Source of the DNA: Rhodospirillaceae bacterium
GTDB lineage: Bacteria > Pseudomonadota > Alphaproteobacteria > UBA828
Direction of reading: 5' to 3'
DNA length: 25,418 nt
NCBI GenBank assembly: GCA_028819955.1
Contig: JAPPKP010000049.1
Location: 1-25,418, forward strand
Numbering within the stretch: position 1 is the first letter of the stretch; every line of letters begins with the position of its first letter. Under the pieces are notes generated by a model. It saw nothing but the letters and a program-made list of their open reading frames with translations. It did not search any database and had not been told where the DNA came from. Below are positions 15,194-23,176 of the stretch, in pieces. Position numbers and translations under genes: made by a program.

Positions 15194-16054
15194 ATGAGAC
15201 TCACCGACGATCAAGTCGCCCGCTACAACGACGAAGGCATCCTTTCGGTCCCGGACTTTCTGGCGCCGAAATGGATCGACGCATTCCGTGCCGAAGCCGA
15301 TCGCCTCACATCCGCCTCGACGGCCGCCAGCTTCGATCCCGAACGGGTGGAGATGGAGCCGAACCAGGATTCCGCCGGAAACAGCATCCGGCGCATCTAC
15401 GAGCCGTGCGCGTACTATCCGGAGTTTCAGGAGTACTCCGAATCGCCCGAGATTCTCGATGCGGTCGAGCAGCTGATCGGCGCAAACCTGCTGCTTCACT
15501 ACAGCAAGCTCAACATGAAGCCCGCCCAGCTCGGCTCCGTCGTCGAGTGGCACCAGGATCTCTCCTACTATCCGCTTACCAACCACGACTCGCTCGCTGT
15601 CCTGCTCTATCTCGACGATGCGGACGAGGAGAACGGCTGCCTGCGGGTCCTGCCCGGCCGGCACCGGGGCGAGCTGATGGACCACACCACGGAGGGCGTG
15701 TTCCAGGGCCGCATCACCCTGCCGGTCGATGAGTCCAGGGCCCGGAGCCTTCCCGGCAAGGCGGGCACTGGGATCTTTCTGCACGGGATGACGCCCCATG
15801 CCTCGGTGCAGAACCGCTCTGGCAGGCCGCGCCGCACGCTCATCATCAGCTACCGCGCGGCCGACTGCTTCCCCCTCTATGTCGGCAACCGGTCCGCCTC
15901 GATCGACGCGTTCACACGCCTGGTCAGGGGCCGCCCTGCCGGCGAGGCGCGCTTCACCCTCAAGCGCTTCCCGATTCCGATCTACTCGGTCAACGAGGCC
16001 TCGCTCTACCAGCTTCAGGAGATGTCGCGCGAAAACCGACTCGCGGCCTCCTGA
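15194..16054 (+). CDS. Phytanoyl-CoA dioxygenase (PhyH) family Fe(II)/2-oxoglutarate oxygenase
   Basis: Predicted non-haem iron, 2-oxoglutarate-dependent hydroxylase, cytosolic, 286 residues. The facial triad is visible as H120 and D122 in EWHQDLSYYP, with the distal His at H202 (TPHASVQNRS). The 2-oxoglutarate-anchoring Arg is at R211 or R213. The DEENGCLRVLPGRH segment (144-157) is characteristic of PhyH proteins. Substrates in the family range from acyl-CoA to ectoine, phosphonates and secondary metabolites, so the target here is unknown. It follows the lactonase by 29 bases and precedes the second enolase-superfamily gene, so it may modify the same sugar acid or a related compound. GAGAGG some 20 bases upstream is a poor ribosome site. 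Confidence 0.87.
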   Translation: MRLTDDQVARYNDEGILSVPDFLAPKWIDAFRAEADRLTSASTAASFDPERVEMEPNQDSAGNSIRRIYEPCAYYPEFQEYSESPEILDAVEQLIGANLLLHYSKLNMKPAQLGSVVEWHQDLSYYPLTNHDSLAVLLYLDDADEENGCLRVLPGRHRGELMDHTTEGVFQGRITLPVDESRARSLPGKAGTGIFLHGMTPHASVQNRSGRPRRTLIISYRAADCFPLYVGNRSASIDAFTRLVRGRPAGEARFTLKRFPIPIYSVNEASLYQLQEMSRENRLAAS

Positions 16055-16071
16055 CCTCGCTCTCACGCAAT

Positions 16072-16101
16072 GCCGAGGCCGGCGAGCACCGCAGCCTCGG
16101 C
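16072..16101. terminator. Stem-loop after the PhyH gene
   Basis: GCCGAGGC (16072-16079) and GCCTCGGC (16094-16101) form a perfect 8-base-pair stem with a 14-base loop, 17 bases past the stop codon. There is no T-run. It lies in the 163-base gap before the second enolase-superfamily gene and may separate the two transcripts or stabilise the upstream one. Confidence 0.35.
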
Positions 16102-16217
16102 GACTTCACCGCGCACGGCCCATGCGGCGGGTGGACTTGGCCGGCCGGCGCAGTGTGCGATAAGAAGGGGCCGCTCCGCCGACCCTGTTCTCCCTATCGA
16201 AAACCAATGAGACGGCC

Positions 16218-17390
16218 ATGAAAATCACCGATATCGAATGCCTGGTTCTGCTGGTCCCCGACTACGACGCTGAGGCCTGCAGCTCGGCCCAGGACGATCT
16301 GGTCGTCAAGATCCATACCGACGAGGGTCTGATCGGCATCGGCGAGACCGACACCAATCCCTGGGCCGCCAAGGCGACCATCGAGGCGCCCGGCACCCAC
16401 TGCATGGGGCTTGGGCTCAAGGAAATGCTGATGGGCGCCGACCCGCGCGATGTCGAGGGCATCTGGGAGCGGCTCTACACCGGCTCCGCCATGACCGGGC
16501 GCCGCGGCCTCGGCATCTGCGCTATCGGCGCCCTCGACATGGCGCTCTGGGACCTGCGCGCCAAGGCCGAGGGAAAGCCCGTCTGGGAGGTCCTGGGCGG
16601 CAAGCGTCAGCCCCATGCCGTGCCTTACGCCTCGCTCCTGCCCGAGGGCGACGATCTCGACGCCTACACGGCATCCCTCGTGGACCGCGCCAAGGGAGCG
16701 AAAGAGCTCGGCTTCCGCGCTGCCAAGCTCGAGGTCTGCATCAAGGGGCCCTATTCCCACAATGCGATCCAGATCGAGGACGACCGCGCGATCGCCGACG
16801 TGGTTCACGCCTGCCGCGAGGCCGTCGGACCGGAGATGACTCTTGCCGTCGACGTCGCCTACTGCTGGCCCGACTGGCGGGCCGCCCTGCGCGCGATCGA
16901 GATGTTCGCCGACGACGACATCTACTTCATCGAGACGCCGCTGCCCACCGACGACCTTGAGGGCTACGGCAAGCTTTGTGCCGTCTCGCCGATGCGCGTC
17001 GCCGTCGGGGAATGGCTCAACACCCGCTTCGAATGCCTGGAGGCGATGGATCGCGGCGGGGCCGACGTCATCCAGCCCGATGTCGGCCGCGTCGGCGGGC
17101 TTACCGAGGCGCGTCGCGTCGCCGAGCAGGCGCGCGATCGCGGCGTCATCGTCGTGCCGCACTGCTGGAAATCCGCAATCGGCATCGCTGCCTCCCTGCA
17201 TCTTGCCATCGTCGCCGGCAACTGCCCGTTCATCGAGTTCCTGCCCCCGCAGCTCGCGGACTCGCGGCTGCGCAAGGACCTGACGGCCGAGGAGTTCGCC
17301 TTCGTCGACGGCGTCATCCCGGCACCCACCGAGCCGGGCCTCGGCATCTCGCTCAACGAGGATGCTGTCGAGCAGTTCCTGGTCGCCTGA
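16218..17390 (+). CDS. Second enolase-superfamily enzyme (mandelate racemase/muconate lactonizing family)
   Basis: Mg2+-dependent dehydratase or racemase acting on carboxylate substrates, 390 residues. Expected catalytic residues are K170 (AAKLEV), metal ligands D212 (AVDVAYCW), E239 (FIETPLP) and E265 (AVGEWLN), and acid/base H315 (VPHCWKSA). The layout matches the first enolase-superfamily protein encoded at 7924-9036 (K-x-x, D, E, E, H), yet the sequences differ widely. Residue 20-60 loops, which set specificity, are unlike: DAEACSSAQDD here, VTDACDGSQDT there. Two such enzymes in one locus suggest two acids, or a racemase and a dehydratase. The ATG follows a weak Shine-Dalgarno (GAGACGG). 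It is convergent with the aminotransferase gene. Confidence 0.9.
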   Translation: MKITDIECLVLLVPDYDAEACSSAQDDLVVKIHTDEGLIGIGETDTNPWAAKATIEAPGTHCMGLGLKEMLMGADPRDVEGIWERLYTGSAMTGRRGLGICAIGALDMALWDLRAKAEGKPVWEVLGGKRQPHAVPYASLLPEGDDLDAYTASLVDRAKGAKELGFRAAKLEVCIKGPYSHNAIQIEDDRAIADVVHACREAVGPEMTLAVDVAYCWPDWRAALRAIEMFADDDIYFIETPLPTDDLEGYGKLCAVSPMRVAVGEWLNTRFECLEAMDRGGADVIQPDVGRVGGLTEARRVAEQARDRGVIVVPHCWKSAIGIAASLHLAIVAGNCPFIEFLPPQLADSRLRKDLTAEEFAFVDGVIPAPTEPGLGISLNEDAVEQFLVA

Positions 17391-17395
17391 GGACG

Positions 17396-17426
17396 ACCCC
17401 GCGCCTCACTGGCGTGCGAACGGGGT
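17396..17426. terminator. Candidate bidirectional stem-loop between convergent genes
   Basis: ACCCCG (17396-17401) and CGGGGT (17421-17426) bracket a 19-base loop that contains a second small pairing, CGCC-TCACT-GGCG. It lies in the 56-base gap between the convergent enolase and aminotransferase genes. There is no T-run on either strand. Confidence 0.3.
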
Positions 17427-17446
17427 TCGCGGCAGGGTTGGTCGGT

Positions 17447-18790
17447 TCACGCGGCAGTACGCGCCGACTCCACGGCCTGGCGGATCGAGAGCGCGACCTT
17501 GTCCACGATCTCGTCGAGCTCGTCCCGCGTCGCGGTATAGGCCGGGGTGACGAGGGCGTAATCGCCGCGCTCGCCGTCGATGATGGCGCCGCCCTGATAG
17601 CTCAGCATGCCGTTCTCCAGCGCCGCGTCCCGGTAGCGCTTCCACACCTGGAGCGCGGGGTCGAAGGGCTCCTTGTTGTCGCGGTCCTTGACCAGCTCGA
17701 TCCCCCACATCAGCCCGCAGCCCCGGATGTCGCCCACCGCGTCGTCCTGGCCCAAGGCCTTGTCCAGCCGCTCCTTGAGGTAGATGCCGTCGGCAGCCAC
17801 CTTCTCCACCAGCCCGTCGCGCTCGATGATGCCCAGCACGGCACGCCCGGCGGCGCAGGCGGCGGTGTGGCCGGAATAGGTGCGGGCCGCTTCGAGATTG
17901 CCGTAGGCGCCGTCGATCGTCTCGCGCACGCCTCGTGAGAGCACGCAGGCGCTGAGCGGCATGTAGCCGCCGGAGAGCCCCTTGGCGATGGTCATGATGT
18001 CGGGCTGCACGCCCTCGTGCTCCAGCGCCCGCCATTTGCCGGTGCGGCCGACCCCGCAGAAGATCTCGTCCGCGATCATGAGCACGCCGTGGTCGTCGCA
18101 GACCGCGCGCATGGCCCGGGCGTAGCCGGCGGGCGGCGGCAGGATGCCGCCGGTGCCCCCGCCGACGGGCTCGAAGATGAAGGCCGCGACACGCGCGGGG
18201 CCGATACGCCTGATCTCGGCGTCGAGTTCGTCCGCATAGTGCTGGGCGAGGTCCTCCGGCGCCACGCCCTCGGGCGGCCGGTAGAGCATCGGCGCGGAGA
18301 CGTGGGTCGCGCGGCCGAGCTTGCTCTCGTAGAGGCTCCGCCGCCACAGGTGGTGGCCCACGTCGAGCACGCCGAGCGTTGCCCCGTGCCAGGAGAGCCT
18401 GCGGCCGATGAAGCGGGTCCGCTCGGGCTCGCCATTCGCGAGATGGTACTGCAGCGCGGCCTTCAGCGCGTGCTCGTTGGCCTCGGACCCGCTCGACGAA
18501 TAGAACACGCCGCCGAAATGATCCGCGCCGGCGGCGGTGACGATGCTCTCGGAGAGCTCCTCCACCACGTCGGTCGTGAAGGTCATGCTGAAGCCGTAGG
18601 CCAGCCGGTCGAACTGGTCCTTGATCGCGGCCGTCACTTCCGGATGTGCGTGGCCCAGCGAGAACAGCCCCGGCCCGCCGGTGCTGTCGATGTAGCGCCT
18701 GCCGTCCTCGCCGTAGACGTAGACGCCTTCGGCACGGACCGCCTTGGGCAAGGGCGCGCCATCGACGCTCTGGCTGATCCAGTAGGACAT
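17447..18790 (-). CDS. Class III pyridoxal-phosphate aminotransferase
   Basis: PLP-dependent omega-aminotransferase, cytosolic, 447 residues. GSEAN at 101-105 is the phosphate-binding region. FEPVGGGTGG starts at 207, D241 in IADEIFCGVGRTG contacts the pyridine nitrogen, and K270 in TIAKGLSGGYMPLSA forms the Schiff base. The FEPV and GVGRTG forms are typical of the adenosylmethionine-8-amino-7-oxononanoate/omega-amino-acid:pyruvate group, not ornithine-specific enzymes. The amine donor is unknown; possible substrates include beta-alanine, taurine, putrescine or an amino sugar acid. ATG at 18790 is preferred because GGAGAG lies five bases before it. A GTG at 18850 would add 20 residues that do not fit the family. 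It is divergent from the second ABC cassette over 106 bases, so shared control is likely. Confidence 0.92.
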   Translation of the reverse strand: MSYWISQSVDGAPLPKAVRAEGVYVYGEDGRRYIDSTGGPGLFSLGHAHPEVTAAIKDQFDRLAYGFSMTFTTDVVEELSESIVTAAGADHFGGVFYSSSGSEANEHALKAALQYHLANGEPERTRFIGRRLSWHGATLGVLDVGHHLWRRSLYESKLGRATHVSAPMLYRPPEGVAPEDLAQHYADELDAEIRRIGPARVAAFIFEPVGGGTGGILPPPAGYARAMRAVCDDHGVLMIADEIFCGVGRTGKWRALEHEGVQPDIMTIAKGLSGGYMPLSACVLSRGVRETIDGAYGNLEAARTYSGHTAACAAGRAVLGIIERDGLVEKVAADGIYLKERLDKALGQDDAVGDIRGCGLMWGIELVKDRDNKEPFDPALQVWKRYRDAALENGMLSYQGGAIIDGERGDYALVTPAYTATRDELDEIVDKVALSIRQAVESARTAA

Positions 18791-18830
18791 GGGGGCTCTC
18801 CGCTGCTTGGCCGCCGAGTCCGCGGCTCCG

Positions 18831-18866
18831 TCAACGTATACACTCACCACGGCGCGGCGCTATAGT
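18831..18866. promoter_or_regulatory. Divergent promoter region with GTATAC palindrome
   Basis: The 106-base gap between the aminotransferase and binding-protein genes contains GTATAC (18836-18841), the core of many GntR-family operators (for example ExuR/UxuR-type sites). It also contains TATAGT (18861-18866), a good -10 element for the plus-strand gene, though no matching -35 is seen. It would suit coordinated control of the two divergent units. No regulator is present in the window. Confidence 0.25.
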
Positions 18867-18896
18867 CATCGCGACCGAAACTCAGGGGAGGTTCAC

Positions 18897-20318
18897 ATGG
18901 GTACGGACAGAGAGACTCTCTACAAGCAATCGATGCAGCACGCGCGCGACATGCGCGCCAAGATCACGCGCCGTCAGATGCTCCAGATCTCGGCGGCCAT
19001 GGCGGCTGCCGCGGGCGTCGGCGTCGCCCCGAAATGGGCGCGCTCGTCCGACACCAACGGGCCGGGCTGGTATACCGACGACAGCCTTGAGGGCGACGTG
19101 GTGGCCTACACCTTCGCGGGCCAGCGCTGGGGCCTGCCGCTCGAAGCCGTGGTCGGGACCTTCAAGGAGCGCTTCCCCAACGTCAACGTGAAGATCATCG
19201 CGGAGCCGGTGGGCGAGGCCTACACCAAGATGCAGGTCTACGCGGCGTCCAAATCCGACTCCTACAACTGCGCCATCAACGACCACAACGTGATGTCGTC
19301 GATCGGCACCATCGGCACGCCGCTCAACCTCGACGAGTGGCTCGCCGAGGACCAGGGCTGGCTGGACGACTACCACGCCGACGTCCCGGCCAACGTCACC
19401 GTGGGCTACAACTTCCCGCAGACGCCGGAAGGCCACCACGCGTCGATCGCCTTCGATAGCAACACGAAGCTGATGTACTACCGCCAGGACAAGTTCGACG
19501 AGGCGGGCATCACCTCGGTGCCAACGACTTGGGAAGAGACCATCGAGGTCTGCAAGGCCCTGCACGATCCCGACAACGACATCTACGGCTTCGTCACCAC
19601 CGGGCGCCGCGGCCTCTTCGCCGGTCTCGAGCTCTACCAGATCATTCGCTCCTACGGCGGCGTCTGGTTCGACGAGAACTGGGAGCCGCAGTTCAACACC
19701 GACATCGGCCACAAGTCGTTCGAGGTGCTGCTCAGGCTGATGGAGTATCGCCATCCGATCACGATGAACGCGACCGACGAGGAGGCGAACTCGGTGCTCG
19801 CCAAGGGCTCCGCCGTGTTCGCGCCGATGGAGTGGGGCACCTCGGTGCTGCAGGATCCGAACTTCACGGATCACCACGCGCACTTCCGTTCGGACGTCGT
19901 GCCCGGAGGCGAGACACCGGAGAGCAAGCAGGAACCGCTCATGGGCGGCTTCGGCTTCTACGTCAATAGCTTCGGCGACGACCAGCGGGCCGCGTTCGAG
20001 TGGGTCAAGCACATGAGCTCGGGCGATTACGTCGACACCCGCATCGGCGAGGACTTCGTCAACGCCGCCGGGCAGCCGGCGCGCACGTCGCTGCTGAACA
20101 AGTACGCGGACAAGCAGCCCTACTTCGACGCGCTCGCCAAATCGATCCCGATCTGCACGCCGGGCTTCGTCTGGGTGCCGCCGACCTTCACGCTCGCCGA
20201 CACGCTCGGCAACGATGTCGCCGCGGTGATCGCGGGCGAGAAGGGCATGGAAGAGGCACTCGTCGACATCGACGAGGCGCAGCGCCAGATCATGGCGGAT
20301 AACGGCTACTACGACTAA
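18897..20318 (+). CDS. Extracellular solute-binding protein family 1, second ABC cassette, Tat-exported
   Basis: Periplasmic binding protein of 473 residues, larger than the first one. The N-terminus is long and charged, followed by a twin-arginine motif TRRQMLQIS at 24-32, a hydrophobic Ala-rich stretch (33-45) and probable cleavage near WARSSD. Internal features match family 1 sugar binders: NTKLMYYRQDKFDEAG, TWEETIEVCKAL and YGFVTTGRRGLFAGLELYQI. The substrate is not identifiable. The gene has a strong ribosome site (AGGGGAGG, five bases of spacing) and is followed by two permease genes but no ATPase gene. A strong hairpin begins 23 bases after its stop codon. The divergent aminotransferase suggests an amine-containing or amino-sugar ligand, but only as inference. 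Confidence 0.92.
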   Translation: MGTDRETLYKQSMQHARDMRAKITRRQMLQISAAMAAAAGVGVAPKWARSSDTNGPGWYTDDSLEGDVVAYTFAGQRWGLPLEAVVGTFKERFPNVNVKIIAEPVGEAYTKMQVYAASKSDSYNCAINDHNVMSSIGTIGTPLNLDEWLAEDQGWLDDYHADVPANVTVGYNFPQTPEGHHASIAFDSNTKLMYYRQDKFDEAGITSVPTTWEETIEVCKALHDPDNDIYGFVTTGRRGLFAGLELYQIIRSYGGVWFDENWEPQFNTDIGHKSFEVLLRLMEYRHPITMNATDEEANSVLAKGSAVFAPMEWGTSVLQDPNFTDHHAHFRSDVVPGGETPESKQEPLMGGFGFYVNSFGDDQRAAFEWVKHMSSGDYVDTRIGEDFVNAAGQPARTSLLNKYADKQPYFDALAKSIPICTPGFVWVPPTFTLADTLGNDVAAVIAGEKGMEEALVDIDEAQRQIMADNGYYD

Positions 20319-20329
20319 GCGTCCTCTAC

Positions 20330-21274
20330 ATGGCTGAGCCAAGGCTGGCGGGCACCCCCGGGGTGCGCCGCCAGCCTTTTATCCACTTGAGCGAGAATCG
20401 GATCGCGTATCTCCTCGTCCTTCCGACTCTCCTCATTCTGATCGGGCTCGCGGTCTATCCCTTGGGGTGGACCGTGGCAACGGCGTTCCGCAGCGACAAC
20501 CTGTTCAACCCGCTGGCGGCGCGCTGGGTCGGCCCGCGCAATTTCGAGTTCCTCTTCTTCAACGACGACACGTTCTGGAAGACGCTCCGGCTCGCCGGCA
20601 TCTGGTGCGCCATCACGGTGCCGGTCCAGCTCATCCTCGGCCTCTTCCTCGCCATGCTGCTCGACACGACGATGCGCGGCATCGGCATCCTGAGGACCCT
20701 CATCGTCATCCCGGTGTTCATCACGCCGGTTGCGCTCGGTCTCTCCTGGCGGGCGATGTTCGAGCCCATCGGCGGCCTGCTCAACTACCTGCTCCAGGGC
20801 GTGGGCCTGGAGAAGAGCCTCTGGCACACCCATCCGGACACGGCGCTGCTCTCGGTGATGATCGTCGACATCTGGCAGTGGACGCCTTTCGTCACGCTCA
20901 TCCTGCTCGCCGGCATGCAGGGAATATCGCCCGAGGTGGTCGAGGCCGCGCGGCTCGACCGCGTGCGCGGCCTCACCTATCTGCGCCGCATCGTGCTGCC
21001 GCTGATCTGGCCGGTGGTGACCGTGGTGCTGCTGCTCAGGCTGGTCGATGAGATCCGCATCTTCGACGTGATCCTCATCATCACGCGGGGCGGGCCCGGC
21101 TCGTCCACGCTGCTCGCCAGCATGAACATCTACTCGATCTTCCACGCCGGCCGGCTCGGCGTGATGGCGGCCTACGGCGTGCTGATGGTGATCGCCATCA
21201 ACATCGTGGTGATCAGCTTCCTGCGCGTGCTGCACCGGCAGGAGAAGGCGACGCGGCAGAAGGTGAGCGCCTGA
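20330..21274 (+). CDS. Carbohydrate ABC transporter permease, MalF type (second cassette)
   Basis: Inner-membrane permease subunit, 314 residues. The first membrane segment is at about 24-46 (RIAYLLVLPTLLILIGLAVY). The EAA loop is at 204-224 (VEAARLDRVRGLTYLRRIVLP) and about six segments are present in all. The ATG at 20330 lacks a clear Shine-Dalgarno and is followed 8 bases after the codon by a 17-base-pair hairpin lying within codons 4-17. In-frame GTG at 20363 and TTG at 20387 are alternatives lying inside or after that hairpin, and neither has a better ribosome site. The first ~20 residues are therefore uncertain. It overlaps the next permease gene (TGATG). It lies 11 bases after the binding-protein gene. 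Confidence 0.9.
   Translation: MAEPRLAGTPGVRRQPFIHLSENRIAYLLVLPTLLILIGLAVYPLGWTVATAFRSDNLFNPLAARWVGPRNFEFLFFNDDTFWKTLRLAGIWCAITVPVQLILGLFLAMLLDTTMRGIGILRTLIVIPVFITPVALGLSWRAMFEPIGGLLNYLLQGVGLEKSLWHTHPDTALLSVMIVDIWQWTPFVTLILLAGMQGISPEVVEAARLDRVRGLTYLRRIVLPLIWPVVTVVLLLRLVDEIRIFDVILIITRGGPGSSTLLASMNIYSIFHAGRLGVMAAYGVLMVIAINIVVISFLRVLHRQEKATRQKVSA
20341..20380 (+). terminator. Terminator-like hairpin between binding-protein and permease genes
   Basis: AAGGCTGGCGG (20341-20351) pairs perfectly with CCGCCAGCCTT (20368-20378). Inside it, GCACCC (20352-20357) pairs with GGGTGC (20361-20366), with one bulged G and a 3-base loop, giving 17 base pairs. TTTT at 20377-20380 ends the structure. This resembles an intrinsic terminator with a short U-tract, yet it falls within the first codons of the permease frame. 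Partial termination would make the binding protein more abundant than the permeases. Confidence 0.65.
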
Positions 21275-22089
21275 TGCGCACGCCGCTCAGACGATTCCTG
21301 GATGTCGGCGCGGTGGTTGTGGTTGCGGTCTACCTCGCGCCGCTCTACTGGATCGCGATGACCTCAGTGAAGCCGACCAACGTGATCAACGCGCCGAAGC
21401 CGCAGTTCGCCTTCGATCCGACCCTGGAGCACTACCACACGACCTTCGAGCGCTTCGATTTCGCGCAGGCCATCCTCAACAGCGGGATCATCGTCATCGT
21501 CTCCACCATCATCACGATGTTCCTCGCGCTGATCTCGGCCTACGCGCTGGCGCGGATGAAGATGCGGGGCGCCGACGGCATGTCGCTGCTGATCCTCTCG
21601 CTCCGCTTCATGCCGGGCGTGGTGATCGCGCTGCCCTACTTCCTGATGGCGCAGTGGACCGGGCTCACCGACAGCCACCTCGGCATGATCATCGTCTACG
21701 TGGCCTACGGCCTGCCGTTCGCGGTGTGGCTGCTGCGGGGATTCCTGCTCGACCTGCCGCGCGAGGTAGAGGAGGCGGCGCGGCTGGACGGCCTCGGTTG
21801 GTTCGCGATCATCTGGCGCATCATGCTGCCGATGGCGACCTCGGGCATTGCGGTCACCGCGGTCTTCACCTTCGTCTTCGCCTGGAACGAGTTCCTCTTC
21901 GCGCTCTATCTCACGAGCTACAAGGCGGTCACGATCCCGGTGCAGATCGCCAAGATGATCGACCTCTACAACGTGCTCTGGGGGCCGCTCTCGGCGGCGG
22001 TGGTGATTCAGCTCGTGCCGATGCTGATCGTGGTGTTCCTGATCCAGCGCCACATGATCCGGGGTCTCGCCCTCGGCGCCGTGAAGTAG
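21274..22089 (+). CDS. Carbohydrate ABC transporter permease, MalG type (second cassette)
   Basis: Inner-membrane permease subunit, 271 residues, with six predicted membrane segments; the first is at about 10-30. The EAA loop is at 166-186 (VEEAARLDGLGWFAIIWRIML), and the family C-terminus ends RHMIRGLALGAVK. It pairs with the MalF-type subunit just upstream, whose stop codon overlaps its ATG by one base. It is the last gene of the plus-strand cassette and ends 16 bases from the convergent livM. No ATPase gene follows. The MalK-like ATPase at 6767-7864, or one elsewhere in the genome, must energise it. Confidence 0.93.
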   Translation: MRTPLRRFLDVGAVVVVAVYLAPLYWIAMTSVKPTNVINAPKPQFAFDPTLEHYHTTFERFDFAQAILNSGIIVIVSTIITMFLALISAYALARMKMRGADGMSLLILSLRFMPGVVIALPYFLMAQWTGLTDSHLGMIIVYVAYGLPFAVWLLRGFLLDLPREVEEAARLDGLGWFAIIWRIMLPMATSGIAVTAVFTFVFAWNEFLFALYLTSYKAVTIPVQIAKMIDLYNVLWGPLSAAVVIQLVPMLIVVFLIQRHMIRGLALGAVK

Positions 22090-22105
22090 GCACAGCCGAA
22101 GCGGG

Positions 22106-23176
22106 TTACGGGCCGCGTTTGCCCTCGTCTCGGGAGTCCGCGACGAAGCTGAAGGATGCGGGATCGAACACGAGGCGCCGTTGCACCGGGAAGAAGCGGA
22201 TATCGAAGCGCTCGGCGATCAGGCCCCAGACGCCCTGCGGCGCGCGCAGCATCATCAGCACCGCAATCCCGCCGAGCACGATCAGATACCAGCTGCCGAA
22301 GTCCGCGAGCAGCTCACGCAGGACGAAGAAGACGATGACCCCGACGATCGGCCCTTCGATGGTGCCGATGCCGCCGATCACGACGATGAAGATGACGTTG
22401 GCGGTCCAGTCGATCACGTTGAAGCCGGCCTCGGGCGAGATGCGGAGCTTGGTGAGAAAAACCAGCGCGCCCACCATCCCGGTGCCGAAGGCGGCGACGA
22501 TATAGACCCAGATCTTGGTGCGGAAATTGTCGACGCCGAGGCTGCCCGACGCCTCCTCCGAATCCCGGATCGCGGTCAGCGCGAGGCCGTGGCGCGAGCG
22601 CAATAGCAGGTAGACCAGCGCGATGGCGCCGACGGCGATGGCGAGCCCGGTCCAATAGATCGTCGTCTCCCGCCACATGCGGCCTGCGGCGATGCCCTTC
22701 ACCACCGCTGCCGGCAGGCTTATGCCGGAGCCGCCGCCGAGCGCGGAGATCTGCGCGAAGGAGAGCATGTACACCTCGGCCACGACCCAGGTGCCGATGG
22801 CGAAGTAGGCGCCCCGCAGGCGGAACACGATGAACGCCGTCGGCACGGCGAAGAGCGCCGCCGCGATGCCCGCGAGCGGAATCGCCGCGATGGGGTGGAC
22901 GCCCGCGTTCATCGCGAAGACGAAGAGCGCGTAGCCGCCGAGCCCCAGGAACGCCTGCTGCCCCACCGAGACCAGCCCGGCGTAGCCCGCGAGCAGGTTC
23001 CAGAGCTGCGCCAGCGCCAGGTAGTAGGCGATCTCCACGATGGTCCGCATGTCCGCGCGTCCGCCCCAGAACGGAAGCGAGATCAGGACGGCGAGCCCCA
23101 GGATCGCGACCAGCGCGCCGTAGCGGCTCGCGCGTGTGCCGCGCTCGACCCGGTAGCTGGCGGCGCCCTCGCTCAC
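22106..23176 (-). CDS. livM: Branched-chain amino acid-type ABC transporter permease LivM
   Basis: Inner-membrane permease of the Liv/HAAT group, 356 residues, with about ten hydrophobic segments. Characteristic stretches are NLLAGYAGLVSVGQQAFLGLG near residues 60-80, AIRDSEEASGSLGVDNFRTKI in the cytoplasmic loop, and GGIGTIEGPIVGVIVF. The start is GTG at 23176, overlapping the livH stop by four bases (GTGA). The open frame upstream of it is a shadow of livH. The C-terminal tail (DIRFFPVQRRLVFD and beyond) is longer than in Escherichia coli LivM. The substrate may be branched-chain amino acids, amides or urea; the family does not tell. Confidence 0.93.
   Translation of the reverse strand: MSEGAASYRVERGTRASRYGALVAILGLAVLISLPFWGGRADMRTIVEIAYYLALAQLWNLLAGYAGLVSVGQQAFLGLGGYALFVFAMNAGVHPIAAIPLAGIAAALFAVPTAFIVFRLRGAYFAIGTWVVAEVYMLSFAQISALGGGSGISLPAAVVKGIAAGRMWRETTIYWTGLAIAVGAIALVYLLLRSRHGLALTAIRDSEEASGSLGVDNFRTKIWVYIVAAFGTGMVGALVFLTKLRISPEAGFNVIDWTANVIFIVVIGGIGTIEGPIVGVIVFFVLRELLADFGSWYLIVLGGIAVLMMLRAPQGVWGLIAERFDIRFFPVQRRLVFDPASFSFVADSRDEGKRGP

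Noticed and set aside
18882..20342. A 486-residue minus-strand frame opposite the second binding-protein gene
   Set aside because: Val/Arg/His/Asp-rich composition without domains, typical of antisense frames in GC-rich DNA. The plus-strand gene has a Tat signal and a ribosome site.
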